A DNA stretch of 64,000 nt. Origin: Mixophyes australis (taxonomy: Eukaryota > Chordata > Amphibia > Anura > Limnodynastidae). Under the pieces are notes generated by a model. That model was not told where the DNA came from. It worked only from the letters and a program-made list of their open reading frames with translations, and made no database searches. Position 1 is the stretch's first letter, and each line of letters begins with the position of its first letter. The stretch is taken from contig JAVHZZ010000002.1 of assembly GCA_036250195.1 (NCBI GenBank), positions 65,808,705-65,872,704 on the forward strand. The letters run 5' to 3'. A program made the position numbers and the translations under genes. This document shows positions 22,502 to 34,719 of this stretch, one piece after another.

Positions 22502-23315
22502 TTGTGAGTGTGCTGTGGACAGGAAGCACAAGGCGACATACAACTTTTGCAGGCGCTTTCTGTCTTGATGTGCAAAACATTTCCTTAAGTGCTTAAAGGT
22601 GTTTGTATATTTAAATGTAATTCAAATGCAATCTTCAGAGCTAATAGGGTATAAGAGGTTTCTGTATGGTGGTTCAGTGAAGAGAAGTTCCGGAGGTGTT
22701 TGGAATTGAATCCAGATACAACAATCTGGACAAGCCTGATATTAAATTGTAATAATTTTATTTACAATTGTTGCACCTGGTTAAGATCGGTGCGTTAGAC
22801 AATTTAATACAACATATGTTCTATATTTATATTAATGGATCGTATTAGTTATTACTTTCTTTGCACATTTTCTGGTTGTTAACTACATGGAGTGTTTTAG
22901 CATTCTTTAGAATTATATCTATCTGTAGGATATCTATGTCTAGGATATCAGCGCTAATTCATTAGTTGTACGCACATATGCTACACTAGTGCTAGTTATT
23001 GCTACTTTGTTGATGTGTTGACTTCTTTATTCCTAAGGAAGTCTTGACATGTATCAATTGCAAGTGTCTCATTACCTATGTGTCTGGCTGGATCTGTGCA
23101 CTGTGCAGATTACCGTTCAGTGTGAACACGATCTTGCTTTCAGCTTCTTATCTCATTTTATGTAACTTACCATATATTCAATTATGGGATTTATGTTTTT
23201 TGCACAGATGTATTTTAATTGGACCACTGTTGTACAAATAATCAAAATTTCAGCCCCTACCCCATACGCTCTGAAACAGATTCCCTTTGAATCAAAATGC
23301 ATTGGACTAGTGAGG
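22502..23315. other. Unassigned sequence
   Basis: AT-rich, with no recognisable gene or repeat. Confidence 0.4.
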
Positions 23316-23522
23316 GACCCTAAAAAGCACACAAATATCAACTTTAAATTTCAGTGTACAAATATGCTATCAAGTATTTGTGTGCTACATGAAAAAACAG
23401 TCAGTATTTAACTTATGTGCAAAACAAAATCCTAATTTGCACCCCTTGCATTGTAACATGGTTTTGTCCAGGAGACTGAAATAAGAAGTTTCTCAAATTA
23501 AGATCCCTAATGAATCAGGCCC
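23316..23522. mobile_element. Right half of a GGGCCTGATTCATTAAGG MITE
   Basis: AACTTTAAATTTCAGTGTAC, TTGTGTGCTACATGAAAAAA and TTTGCACCCCTTGCATTG through to CCCTAATGAATCAGGCCC match the right halves at 3640-3784 and 18705-18850. The left half is missing. Confidence 0.8.
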
Positions 23523-23842
23523 TAACTTATTATATAACTATTGGTCCTGTGGATTTAGAGCAGAATAGGAATTGTATTTCTTGGGTAAATGTGAACTACC
23601 TTTGGGAGGAGTTTGCTGATGGTAATAGTTACAAATAAGTTAGTAAAAGGTTATTAGCATATTTGCCATACTATTAGACCCTCAGAGTTAAAAAAAAAAA
23701 AAAGTAGTAGTCCCTTCCGCTTTAACAACTTACTATACGTAGTTCTCAACCTGTCGCCAGAGACCACTGGTTCCATTGTTCTCTCTTGGTGCTTCCAGGG
23801 ATCTGGATTCACGGAAACTGTAGTAGGACTGAGGGTCCCTTC

Positions 23843-23877
<35 letters not shown>

Positions 23878-24607
23878 ACTCACACACTCAGCCTCCTTCC
23901 TTGACACTGTTGCCACCAGAGAGGAAACAATGACTCCTGTGCAAAAGCCCTATTCTTGTATCACTTCCTGACCCTCAGGCAGCTGGAAAAAGTCTTTGCT
24001 GCAGATATTGGTACAAGAGCTCAGCTTGAATCCTGAAGCTATATAAAGGGATAAATCACTGCCCCATTGTCACAGGTCAGTTAGTGTAGGTTACACATGT
24101 ATCAGTTGGGACACAAATGCCACCAATGTATGGTTCTACCTTATGATATCTCAGAGATTGGCAGCTCCTCTACCTACCCCCATTTCTGTTTCAGCCTTTA
24201 GGTCAGGAGCCTTTTGGTTTGTTAATGAAAGACATTCACACTATTTTGGAACTTGCCAGTTCTGGTATGAATGCTCCTTTTGCGTGAGAGCCCATTCCGC
24301 TCTCATGTGAGAGATCTGGGAATTCTGGAACATGCTTTAAATACATGCCCATTGCTAAGTAATAGCCAGCATTGAATGTTGATGTGTTCAATACCTATTT
24401 CACCCGCTGTATGTGTGGACTCGGGTTGATGATTAATGTTAAGTGGAGACTTTTTGTGAGTGGAAAATGTTATGTGGGGACTGTTGTGTGTGTTATGTTA
24501 ATGTAATGGGGGGCTGGTGTATGTGGAGGTTAATGAAATGTGGGACAGGTGTAAGTGTATGTGTGAGTTAAGGTTATGTGGAGACTGGTGTATGTGTTAA
24601 TTTTATG
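23523..24607. other. Unassigned sequence with a CA microsatellite
   Basis: A (CA)n tract lies at 23843-23890, its last part interrupted by CT. A TG-rich stretch around 24420-24600 repeats GTTATGTGG/GACTGGTGTATGTG words, perhaps a decayed tandem repeat. No gene was found. Confidence 0.5.
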
Positions 24608-24879
24608 TAACCAAAGCTGGATTAACGCTTTGGGGGGCCCAGGGCACTTAAGAAAAGGGGGGCCCCTATAGTGTAATATGGCTATCATTTTAGACAAATA
24701 CTTGGCCAATACTGTGTGCACTACTGTTAGGTGTACACAGCTCTCCCTACATGGGCAGAGTGGTATGAAGTGGGACATACCACCCAACTGTCATTGCAGT
24801 CAGACCAAATCCTGACTCTCTCCTCATTTCGGGACTGCCCCACCAGAATCAGAACTGTTGGTAGACTGTGCTGATCTAT

Positions 24880-25330
24880 TTCCCTCTAAGCCCTGACATT
24901 AATTAATAGTATTCCCATTTAATAATATAACTATTTCTCCCAACCAGCTCTGTCATTAAATTAATCTCATACACATTTAATAAATAGACCTATTTGCCCC
25001 CAACTATGCCCAACATTAAAGTAATAGTATTTCCATTTAATAAGTAAACCTACCCCCCCCCCCCCAAACAGCTCAGCAATAAATTAATAGAATGTACATT
25101 TAATAAATATACCTATTTTCCCACAACCATCTCCATGATTAAATAATTAATATTCACATTTAATAAATAGTCCCCCTCCTCCCCAAACTCAGCTCCACAT
25201 CAAATAGTCCCCAAACCACCCCAGTATTAATTGAAAGGTCTCATCTATTAAAATATAAATGAATAGGTCCTACTATTAAATAGTCCAATCATCACCCCAC
25301 AAATAAATGAATAGCACCCACCATTAAATT
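24880..25330. repeat. Degenerate tandem repeat, about 60-70 bp unit
   Basis: Repeated order: CATTAAATTAATAGTAT, a CATTTAATAAATAG block, an ACCTATTT block, and C-rich CCCCAACCAGCTC. At least five copies with strong divergence and a C homopolymer near 25055. Confidence 0.75.
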
Positions 25331-25534
25331 AGTAGCCCACCCCCACCCGCATTACGTTAAGATCCCCTCCTCTTGCACTTACCTTTTTCTTGTTGTACTT
25401 TGTTGGAGAGGCAGACTCTCTTGCTGCTCTGCACACATGCCTGTCATGTGCTGCTTGTCCTATGTGACGTGTGTCAAAGGGAGATAGGAGCAGGTGGGCA
25501 CACAAAGGAGGAGGTGGCCAGAAACATAGGGGAA

Positions 25535-26331
25535 TTATTATTATTATTATCATTTATTTGTTATGCGCCACAAGGTATCCGCAGCGCCGCACACAGTACT
25601 AACAGTAGACTATACAGGGTGAAACCATACAGAACAATGAACAAAAAGTACCAATACTTCAGATACTCCGGCTAGTCATATGCAGTAAAGACGGAGTGGA
25701 AGAACAGGTATGGAGACAGGAGGGGAGGGGGCCCTGCTCATATGAGCTTACATCCTAAGGGAGGGTAAACAGACCAGGCACAAGAGGAGCCAGTTGAGGC
25801 AAGAGGAGAGAAAGGAGGACGAGCAAAGGGAGGAGATGGGGGTTAAGTAGATGGTTGGTAGGCTTTGAGGAAGAGGTGAGTTTTGAGTGCGTGTTTGAAG
25901 GAGCACAGAGTAGGAGAGAGACGTATGGAACGAGGGAGGTCGTTCCAGAGAAGGGGGGCTGCACGGGAAAAGTCTTGGATTCTGGAGTGGGAAGAGGTGA
26001 TAAGGGTGGAGGAGAGGCGGCGGTCGTTGGCCGAGCGCAGGAAGCGGGCAGGAGTGTGAATGGAGAGGAGGTTAGAGATATAAAGGGCAGTAGAGTTGGA
26101 GAGAGCCTTGTAAGTGGTGGTGAGGAGTTTGAAAAGGATTCTGTAGGGGAAGGGGAGCCAGTGTAAGGCAAGGCAGAGAGAGGAGGCAGAGGAGGAGCGT
26201 GAGAGAAAGATGAGTCTTGCGGCCACATTGAGTATAGAGCGGAGGGGGTAGAGACGGGAGTGGGGGAGGCCAGTGAGGAGGAGGTTACAATAATCAAGGC
26301 GGGAGATGATGAGTGCGTGGATGGAGGGAGG
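25535..26331 (-). pseudogene. L2-type LINE 3' end, 5'-truncated
   Basis: The minus strand encodes the C-terminal part of L2 ORF2 (AARLIFLSRSSSAS, WLPFPYRILFKLLTTTYKAL, ISNLLSIHTPARFLRSAND) followed by 3' UTR blocks CTTAGGATGTAAGCTC and CAGCGCCGCACACAG (plus sense) and an ATT/TAA tail at 25535. The frame is nearly intact (25843-26226), so this copy is fairly young. 5'-truncated at about 26331, as usual for LINEs; no RT core is present. Confidence 0.88.
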
Positions 26332-29300
26332 AACAGATCATACAATCTGCGGCTGTATGAAGATGACTGGTCCCAGAAGAGGGGCAAGCCTCCAAGAACA
26401 ATAAAGTTCTACAGTACTTGGCCTGCTCTATATGTGAGGTTGATTTGGACTATTAATATAAATTAAGTGCTATTAATGCAATGTGGGTGTCCCTTTGATT
26501 GGCTTTCTAGGAGGTGAATAGTATATATTTTTATTTTTCCAGACAGGGCCTCAACATTCTAGAATCTGACCAAGTAGCAACTGAGCTTAAGACACCAGCA
26601 GCAGCAAGCAGCCAAAGCTGCAAGAACAGGTAGGAGAGGGCAGCACTCTCTGACAGCTTTATCAATTATGGTGTAACAGTCCATGTGGTCAGAACAGGTA
26701 TATCCCGCTTCCGAGGCCTTGTGCATCTAACAGTGGTTATTCAATGGAGAAAGTTGCCTTTCTTAGCTGAATGACCGTTAAATAGTGATATAAAATTTTA
26801 TAGAAATTGCTTCCCCATTCACCACACGGCTATTATGCTAAGGAAACAACACACCCACATTTTATCACCTAATGACAGTTTTTAGTTTTTTACAGGAGTA
26901 GTAAGGATCATTTTTGAAAGGGCAAAATTGTGGGCCAGCAATGCAAATTATATTTTTATGTGTTGCAATGAGCCCTTTTAAATACCCCTGACATGTATGA
27001 CAAGAATGAGTTATGTTCACATACAAAAAGCTAAAATTCTATTTACATATTTAACAAGTGGAGAGGATACACTTATGGGAGTGTTGCCTGGTTTGTGAGG
27101 AGACACAGAGCAATTTTTCTTGGTGCACGAATGAAGACAGAGGGGATTGGAGTGCAGTCTAGTACTAGGGATGCTCCTTTTCTAACATAGTCATTCATTC
27201 TCCAGGGGTGGCACACACTAAGCCACACAGTTGCCCCCCTGTCCCCAAGCTACAAGTTGCCAGCCAGCCACTGCTTACCAACATTTGTACACCCAAATTT
27301 TTGAATCACATACTAGAACAAACAGGCAATCTTGGGTTTTGGCATATACTGCACTTGCACTGCCATTGTAAAGGGCCTCTGAAATAACTAGCATAATTAT
27401 ACTGTAAGAAATGTATTCATTTTCACAATATATCTCTGTTAATTACAATATACACATACACGGCTTACATATAATATTTGCTCCACTACAGGATATTTTC
27501 CTTTGCACTCCTCATTGCATCAACATGTAGCTGGGAGCATTTGCTTTCCAGTGACTATCACATTCAGAGATTAATTCCCCTGGTGCTCTTCCATCTGGCT
27601 GTGTGCTAAGTGAGTACAGCTCCATATACATAAAAGGTGTACATTTTGGGTTTTGGCTCTTTATGTCTCCTATGTGTGCACAATCCATGCATCCAAGTGC
27701 AAGTTCATTCCAAATTAATATCATGAAAAGGCTTTTTTTCATTCTCATATAGTGAATTAATAACATGGGAGAATAAGGTGGCTAAACATCTGTACGTAAT
27801 TCATGTGTCTGGTCTGTCAGTGTTAAGCTCTTAATTACAGTACATTCCCATGTGCACACATCAAGCTATTTTTGCACACTGAGTCACCTGGCAAAACCCA
27901 CAAATAGCACACCTTTCGCCCAATCAGCTTCCATTTTGCTCATTTATGTTTAAGGCTTGCAATACTGTAATTTTATGCTTAAACTTATGTGATAACCTGC
28001 CCATATCTATATGCCCGTATCTATATGCTCTCTGCTCTGCCACAAAGCACCAAGTTGACAAAAAAACAGTTGTACGTTGTAAACGTAAGACGTCATGCAG
28101 AGGAAGGCGGGGGACAAGACTCGACTCAGCAGCCTATTAGGAACATTTTAAGGGGGATAAAAATGCGGATGGCCCAGTGACCCAGCCTAAGGTAGCCCGC
28201 TATGAGACTGGCCAGAGGGTCAGACCCTGCCCTCCAGCACAGCCTGCCCCTGATGTCATGTTTAGTATATAGGCAAAGAGCAAATTGTGTGAAGACTATC
28301 CATGTGATCATAGAAAACAGAGTTAAGTTAAAGTTTCCAGCTTTTATGTAATTTGTTGATACTATAATTTTTGAAGAAAGATTAATAAGATCTCAAAAAG
28401 AGACATAATTACTAGGCTACTTTCTTGCTTTGGCTACTATGCTGTGGGTCATCCTTTCTGTAGCAGCCACGCCATTGGCTCTCACCAGTCTACCATCCAT
28501 TCCGTGCACTGTACCATACCACTTTATCTTTAAATGTTGTCCAGGCATCTTTTCTGACAAGACAAAAGACCACTTAGAATACTCACCTGCTAAATGATGC
28601 TTAATACAATTTTAAATGATTACTACGTACTAAAGCTGCTGTATGCTCTCTTGTACAATTTAATCAATGCACTGGGGAATCTTTCACTTAAAATGCCATT
28701 ATACTATTTATTTTACAAAAAAAATTGAGTGATGTAGTTTTATATTCTATAGTAAAGTCAGCTTGCATGAATTTCTAACTTTCATATTGCGGTATTCTTG
28801 GACTCTGAGCCACTACACTGGGAATGTTAGTAATCTTATGTTCTCTTCCTTGCCTGCAACAGAAATTCTTCAATCAGTGACATAACTCATGTCATTTAAC
28901 TTTGCCAGTCATTAAAAAAAGTGTATACAACTCTGCCATAAATACGTGTACTGTGAAATATATTGGTATTAATTATAGTATACACCGAGAACTCATCTAC
29001 TAAAATTTAATTTAGGTGCAAATTTGTATCAAACCATAATTACCAATCTATCATTTGCTTTCATTTCTTAATTGCAGTTGACAGTTGAAAGTTAATTGAC
29101 GACTGGTTATTATGGTTTATTGGAAATTGAACCTAAATGCAATGTAACATAAATAATGCAGAGGATACATACATATTGTGCTTCTCTATGTCTGTGCTGT
29201 GCTAAGTTTGGACTGCGTTCAGCCACATACCCAATGCAACTCAGACTGGAATGTTGAACAGAACTAATTGCGCTCTACGGAGACGTACGCACCAAATTAT

Positions 29301-30794
29301 GTAATACATGCTGACTACAAGAAAATGCTCCTTTCAAGTTAACATAGCACGCACACTGAGAAACAGCATGGCTGGGCAACATTGGCCTTAGTATTAGACA
29401 GGTTCATGTAACTTGGGCTAAGTTAATTAATTTATGTAATTTCGAGTTTTACATTAATTAATTGGGCCAAGGTTATTTCAGTTCTTTTCATACAATGATT
29501 ATGGCAGTGCATTGCACTGGTCTTTCAAAGGCAAGAATTGAGAATAAAAGTGCTACAGAAATATCACACAGGCTGGGGCTGGCACACATGGCTGGTCTCC
29601 CTGTTATAGTGTGAATATCCCAGTCTGGCAAAGCCTGTTGCTGGTTGTAGCCATTGCAGGGAGACCTGTTTATGAATTCATTATTCTTTTTTTTGTACAT
29701 GATTTAAATGGCAATTATCATTGTCATCATCATCAAATTGGTGATGATGACTGAGTATCTAGTATACAACTGCAACAGTATACCCTTAAAGCAATCTTGA
29801 TGTGGACGTATTCTTACACAGTAATTTGAGCTGCATGTATCTTGAGATTCTTGCAACTCAATGTACACAGTTAAGAATGCAATTTTATGTTTGACAACAT
29901 TTTTACATTTACATTTCTCAAAAATGCATTGTACTCTGAATGAGACCCATTGTGTCCTTTTCTCTGCTTGCATAAAAAAAACATGCACCTCATGGGGCTG
30001 AATCACTAACCAATAGCTGTCTGCAGCCTTTAAACAATTTTGTCATATCAACTTTGTAGTTTTATTTTTGGAAAAACCTTGATTAGAGCCAGTAGTTCAG
30101 TAGTTGTAGAAGAATTATATAAAATTAAGATAAATTGCACAAATTATTTCATTTTGGTTAAGATCACGTGTAGTACTGTCATAGAAGCTAGCAGCTAGCC
30201 CTCTCATCATGGATTATCTACTTTGGTCCTCTAGTCAAAAGGCTACGAGACATCGAGGTACTATAGGCCCCTGGAATAGACAAGTTGATTAGTATGGTAC
30301 ATTGCACTATACTTTTCTTTTTTTGCTGCACTTGCTATGTTGGTCCTGTCCTTTTCTCTGTGCTAGAATTTTTATAATTCCTCCCACAGGCTGGGACCGT
30401 ACTTTCATGGAACTATATTAATTTATTTTTATTCTCACATATGTGTCACTTTTCAAACATTTTAGTGTTTTTCCCCTTGGATTAGGAGGATGCAATGGTT
30501 CTTATAGACCTTGTCCCCAAGATCTAGGGGAGGTGCTATGGCTTTCTGGTTCCAAATTCACTGACCCTTTGAAGGCTCTTCTTTAGGGGTATACCTCAGT
30601 GTTTTCAAAATTGACTCCCTTTAATAAGTTGATGAACTTACGTGGTACCCATAAGTTATGGAGATCCTTCCTTGGGAACCACTATTTCTTCTCTAGAGAA
30701 TCCACAAGAATATTCAGATCTCCAATCTGGGGGACTCAAATTTCAGGTAGGCAGAGAGCAGTGCAGCCTTAGTGAGAATAGTGTATCATGCATG
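26332..30794. other. Unassigned 4.4 kb
   Basis: Apart from the exon-like 26543-26629, no gene or secure repeat was seen. Poly-A/T tracts and AT-rich stretches dominate; TTAATTAATTTATGTAAT at about 29423 with ACATTAATTAATTGGGCC forms a weak inverted repeat. Short frames such as 29704-30006 match nothing I recognise. Confidence 0.4.
26543..26629 (+). other. Exon-like 87-bp segment
   Basis: The acceptor TTTTTATTTTTCCAG precedes 26543 and the donor ACAG|GTAGGA follows 26629. The segment is 87 bp (divisible by 3), phase 2 on both sides, with one open frame (starts QGLNILESDQVATELKT, ends SCKN). This geometry fits a cassette exon. However it ends in GCAGCAGCAAGCAGC..CAG|GTAGG, like the donor-like segment of the minisatellite hAT elements, and may simply belong to one. 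Product unknown. Confidence 0.25.
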
Positions 30795-31094
30795 GGCAGC
30801 ACAGTGGCTTAGTGGTTAGCACTTCTGCCTCACAGCACTCATGGGTTCAATTCCCGACCATTGCCTTATCTGTGTGGAGTTTATATGTTCTCCCCGTGTT
30901 TGCGTGGGTTTCCTCCCACACTCAAAAAACATACTAGTAGGTTAATTGGCTTCTATCAAATTGACCCTATTCTTTCTCTCTCTTTGTGTATGTATGTTAG
31001 GGAATTTAGACATTAAGTTCCAATGGGGCATGGACTGATGTGAGTTCTCTGTACAGCACCGTGGAATTAGTGGCGCTATATAAATAGATGATGA
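30795..31094 (+). mobile_element. tRNA-like SINE
   Basis: GGCAGCACAGTGGCTTAGTG, GGTTCAATTCCCGACCATTG (B-box-like), TATGTTCTCCCCGTGTTTGC, TTTAGACATTAAGTTCCAAT and GGCGCTATATAAATAGATGA. It is close to the copy at 20634, with a shortened microsatellite tail. Confidence 0.88.
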
Positions 31095-31828
31095 TACTGT
31101 ACCGACCTGTTTTGTTTCACTAACCAAGATGGAGGGGTAAAGAATATCAGGGCATTTCTGGGGCAGAAATAAATTTCAGAGTGGCACTCTCAAATCAGGC
31201 GCCTGGCTTGATTTAGGGCCACACAAGATACAGCATCAGCCCAATATTGTTGCTGATAATATTGCCTTATTGCCATAGCAGCTGTCCATCAAGCCTATTT
31301 AAGGCACATTTGGGTGTGGCTCACAAGCCAGCCCTTGCTAGATGTAAACCCCTATACATGGAAGATGAGTGCATCTGATTTTAACTGCATTTTAATGGTG
31401 TTTAAAGCATATAGGTCAGTGTAGGACCTGCATATAATGAGGTGCCCTCGACGCTGGGATGCAGGCTTAAATGTTTTGATCAAAATATGAAATAATACAT
31501 CATGTTTTCATTTTACTAGACACACACAGATATGCAGTGTAAAGGATAAGCGCTGACAACTGTCTTTTTGTATTGTTGCTGATACTGTAGCATGTGCCAG
31601 CTTGATTTAGAGTCCTTCCAATGAGATAACAGATTCAAGAAAATGCAATAGCAATATAATGCAAGTACAATAACAAAGAATGAGCAACAAATGGTAAGAA
31701 ACATAATTTGATGTGTTGCAATGTGTTCTGTCGAGCTTCTCCATTGCTTTATAAGATACAAGAGTGTGCTCCATTCATCCACATTGTAGAACCTCGTGAG
31801 GTCTGCCACAATAAAAAAGAATAGGCTT
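31095..31828. other. Unassigned sequence
   Basis: No gene or repeat was recognised; the stretch ends at the target duplication of the next element. Confidence 0.4.
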
Positions 31829-32065
31829 GCTGTATACAGTGTCGGACTGGGGCATGAAGGGCCCACCGGGGGACTGCAACGCTAGGGGCCCACCAGAGGG
31901 GGTGTGGCCAGCCATCATAGAAGCGAGACCAGACACTAGAGGGGGAGTGGTCAGCCCACGAAGGACAGATAGCACCATAGTGTTGTATATAAAGAGTACA
32001 CAGATTTGACCTGCCCCTTAGATTGGGCAGAACAGTCACCAAAAATCGGGATTGTCCAACTAGAC

Positions 32066-32212
32066 CAGGCTTGGCTAACCTGTGGCACTCCAGGTGTTGT
32101 GAAACTACAAGCCCCAGCATGCTATGCCAATATATAGCAGCCTATTGCTGGAATGGTATGCTGGGACTTGTAGTTTCACAACACCTGGAGTGCCACAGGT
32201 TAGTCAAGCCTG
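32066..32212. mobile_element. Palindromic hAT-like MITE, 147 bp, nested
   Basis: CAGGCTTGGCTAACCTGTGG at the left and its near-perfect inverse (CCACAGGTTAGTCAAGCCTG) at the right. The arms include GTGTTGTGAAACTACAAG and CCCAGCATGC. The flanks AACTAGAC (32058-32065) and CACTAGAC (32213-32220) differ at one base, consistent with an old 8-bp TSD. Confidence 0.85.
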
Positions 32213-32638
32213 CACTAGACAGACTGTCCTACCTGTTCTTGTCACTTCTACCACCTGTGGCTGCTGGTTTCTTTATTTGCGGCTTGTCTGGATCCAGGAA
32301 TGTTGGCGGCCCTATTTGGAAAAAATAATGGGTACATTTAGAAAATTTCAACCAGTCCTGGCGTTAAATCAATAGGACCCACAATTAATACTTAGCCACC
32401 ACCTACCACACAAACATTACATTGCCACAAGCCCACTGTGCCATCAGACACACACTAGTTCCCCTTAATCACCATGCAGTGCCTCCTTATGATCACACTG
32501 TGCCCACCATGCTGCTTTTGCTCCCCCCATCTCCTGGCCCCCTTTCATCACCCTGTGCCATGCTGACCTGGCCCCCCTTCACACTCTGCCATGTTGCTTT
32601 TGCCCCTCTTCACACTCTGCCATGGTAGTTCACATGCC

Positions 32639-33011
32639 CTTATGCCTCATGGCCTTATTGCACCTCTCTCTCATGCCCTTATTGCACCTCTCTCATGCCC
32701 TTATTGGCCCTCATCTTACATGCCCTTATTGCACCTCTCTCTCATGCCCTTATTGCCCCTCATCTTACATGCCCTTATTGCCCCTCATCTTACATGCCAT
32801 TATTGCCCCTCATCTTACATGCCATTATTGCCCCTCATCTTACATGCCATTATTGCCCCTCATCTTACATGCCCTTATTGCCCCTCATCTTACATGCCCT
32901 TATTGCACCTCTCTCATGCCCTTATTGACCCTATTCTTACATGCCCTTATTGCCCCTCATCTTACATGCACTTATTGACCCTCATCTTACATGCCCTTAT
33001 TGCCCCTCATC
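32639..33011. repeat. Minisatellite, about 24-25 bp unit
   Basis: About 15 copies of CTTATTGCCCCTCATCTTAC plus ATGCC, with variants GCACCTCTCTCATGCC and CATTATTG. Open frames in all three phases are due to low-complexity repetition. Confidence 0.95.
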
Positions 33012-33387
33012 TCTCATGTCCCTCTCCCCCAAAATGACAGGCTGCTCGCTGCTGCAACGCTGCGCGCTTTACTAACCTTATCATCAATGGCTCCTGCATT
33101 TTTTGTGTAGTTCCTCTGGGCGGCAGGACGTCTCCAACGTGGGCGGGTCTTCTTCCAAGATGAGTCATGTGACTCATCTACCAATGACTGTCTGCATGGC
33201 GCATGTGCAGAGAGCCACAGTCGCATCTGTGTTCTCTGCACTGAAAAGACAGTGCAGTGCTGTCAGTGTCACCTGACCTGCCTGTCAACCGAAGAACGGA
33301 CCCGGGCGGGGGCGTGGCTAACCAGCGTTGGGGCCTACCGGAGGATCACCCGGTTTCCCGGCAGGCCAGTCCGACGCTGGCTGTATA

Positions 33388-34301
33388 AGTGACATCACTT
33401 GTAAATGAAAGCTATTAAGATATTTCCTCCACGTTGACACATAGCTGAGAATAAATCTTGTGCATGGAGACTGGTAGCAGTATCTTCTTTGTTTGAATAA
33501 TAATGAATTTACCAATCCCTTCCCTCAGGGAGCATTTTGCAACTTTAAATGTATACACGTTCAATGTCACTAAGTTATTCTCTAAAGGTTTTATTGATCT
33601 GGAATGTGTCTGTCCTGCCCTTGTGACATCAACAGATAGGCATTGCCTATCCTTAAGTCAGGGTCAACAATAACGGCAGCTGTTCTCATAGAGTCAATTG
33701 CACGTAAAGCGCATTTTCGCATTACAGTTGGTTTATTACAGCTATTAAGAATAGTGCTTATTTTGCATGCATTTCCCTCTCTGCTCTAATGCTACAAAGG
33801 CCAGCAAGTGATTAGCTAAACTAAATTGTTGCACTAATTGATTCCATTATCAAAGCCTAGTTCTCATTCCACCCTGTTTGTGTGATGGGTGTGGGGTAAA
33901 GTAACTGTAGTGAACTGATCAGTGATAAATGCACAATGAGGCGTAAAGAGAAATATTCTAACATGCACTAAATACATTTACTGTGTTGTAGATCTATTTT
34001 AATGAAGAAAGCTATTTTTATTACATAATTACCTCTCTCTAGAAACATGGCATCGCCATATACACACACAATTATCTTGCTTATTTGTTACTTATTCCGA
34101 GTCTCAAGCTTATTTACCATTTTCTTTATTTAATTTTATCTACACATCTATTTCTCCCACCCCATGGTCTCCTTTATTATACAGATAGTGAAATCTAGCC
34201 CATTCCTCTATATTACAATACATTTTCAGTATATGCAACAATGCCAGATTTACCTCTTCTACTATTTTGCACCACGATTAATTACTCTTACCAAATGAAG
34301 G
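33388..34301. other. Unassigned; candidate conserved non-coding block 33590-33900
   Basis: No gene. The segment 33700-33870 is free of repeats and dense in factor-like words (GCATGCATTTCC, GTGATTAGCTAAAC, GCACTAATTGATTCC, TTATCAAAGCC), typical of developmental enhancers. Conservation is not testable here. Confidence 0.3.
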
Positions 34302-34689
34302 CACTAATATTCCTATGTAGAAAATATTTATAAGCTCTAGGCACTTACTGAATAACCCCAGTGTTCGGTGAATTTCACAAACGAACATATAAAAGTTATA
34401 TAAAAGTTACAAATGAATTAAACATGCTGTAAGGCAGCTTCTTATGCTTTAACCGCCTATTTGTTAGTGCAATACCTAAAGAATGAAACAAAACACAGAA
34501 GTACCAAACATAGCGTAATATGTAATTCAATATTCTTGAACATTTTATTCTAACAAGTCAACGCGTACCGAAGGATAATAACAATTCCACTTGTCTTATC
34601 CACAACGTGAATTTCAGGAGTCGAGGATTCCTTTTCAATTTTTCAGAACAATATGTAGCTGTATCCATAATGGAAACTATAAAACCCCT

Positions 34690-34719
34690 CCTGAGGAAGT
34701 CAAGATGACGAAACGCGCA
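34690..34719 (+). other. Hammerhead-like motif copy 2
   Basis: CCTGAGGAA, GTC-aagat-GAC hairpin (34699-34709), then GAAACGCG. TATAAAA lies only 6-12 bp upstream. Confidence 0.5.

Larger units (their letters stand above)
24608..26340. mobile_element. hAT-like element with minisatellite, interrupted by L2 (right end unresolved)
   Basis: AAAGCTGGATTAACGC, then GGGGGGCCCAGGGCAC and GGGGGGCCCCTATAG, resembles the left end of hAT elements of the CAGAGCTGGATTAA type. A degenerate tandem array follows (24880-25330), then on the minus strand AAAAAGGTAAGTGCAAGAG at 25372-25390 next to GCAGCAAGAGAG. This is the same order as in 4432-6168 and, inverted, 31837-33379. The L2 3' end at 25535 interrupts it. 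The right terminus may lie beyond 26340. Confidence 0.5.
31837..33379. mobile_element. Non-autonomous hAT element with minisatellite, perfect 8-bp TSD
   Basis: The left end is CAGTGTCGGACTGG and the right end in reverse complement CAGCGTCGGACTGG. An exact 8-bp duplication GCTGTATA lies at 31829-31836 and 33380-33387. Inside are a nested palindromic MITE (32066-32212), a minisatellite (32639-33011), and then TGCTGCAACGCTGCGCGC with ACTAACCTTA, on the minus strand AAGGTTAGT, a donor-like site beside the array. No transposase is present. It has the same plan as 4432-6168 but different ends and a different array. Confidence 0.93.

Noticed and set aside
32422..33037. Overlapping plus-strand frames of 68-148 codons
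   Set aside because: Same reason: a 24-25 bp minisatellite inside a hAT element.
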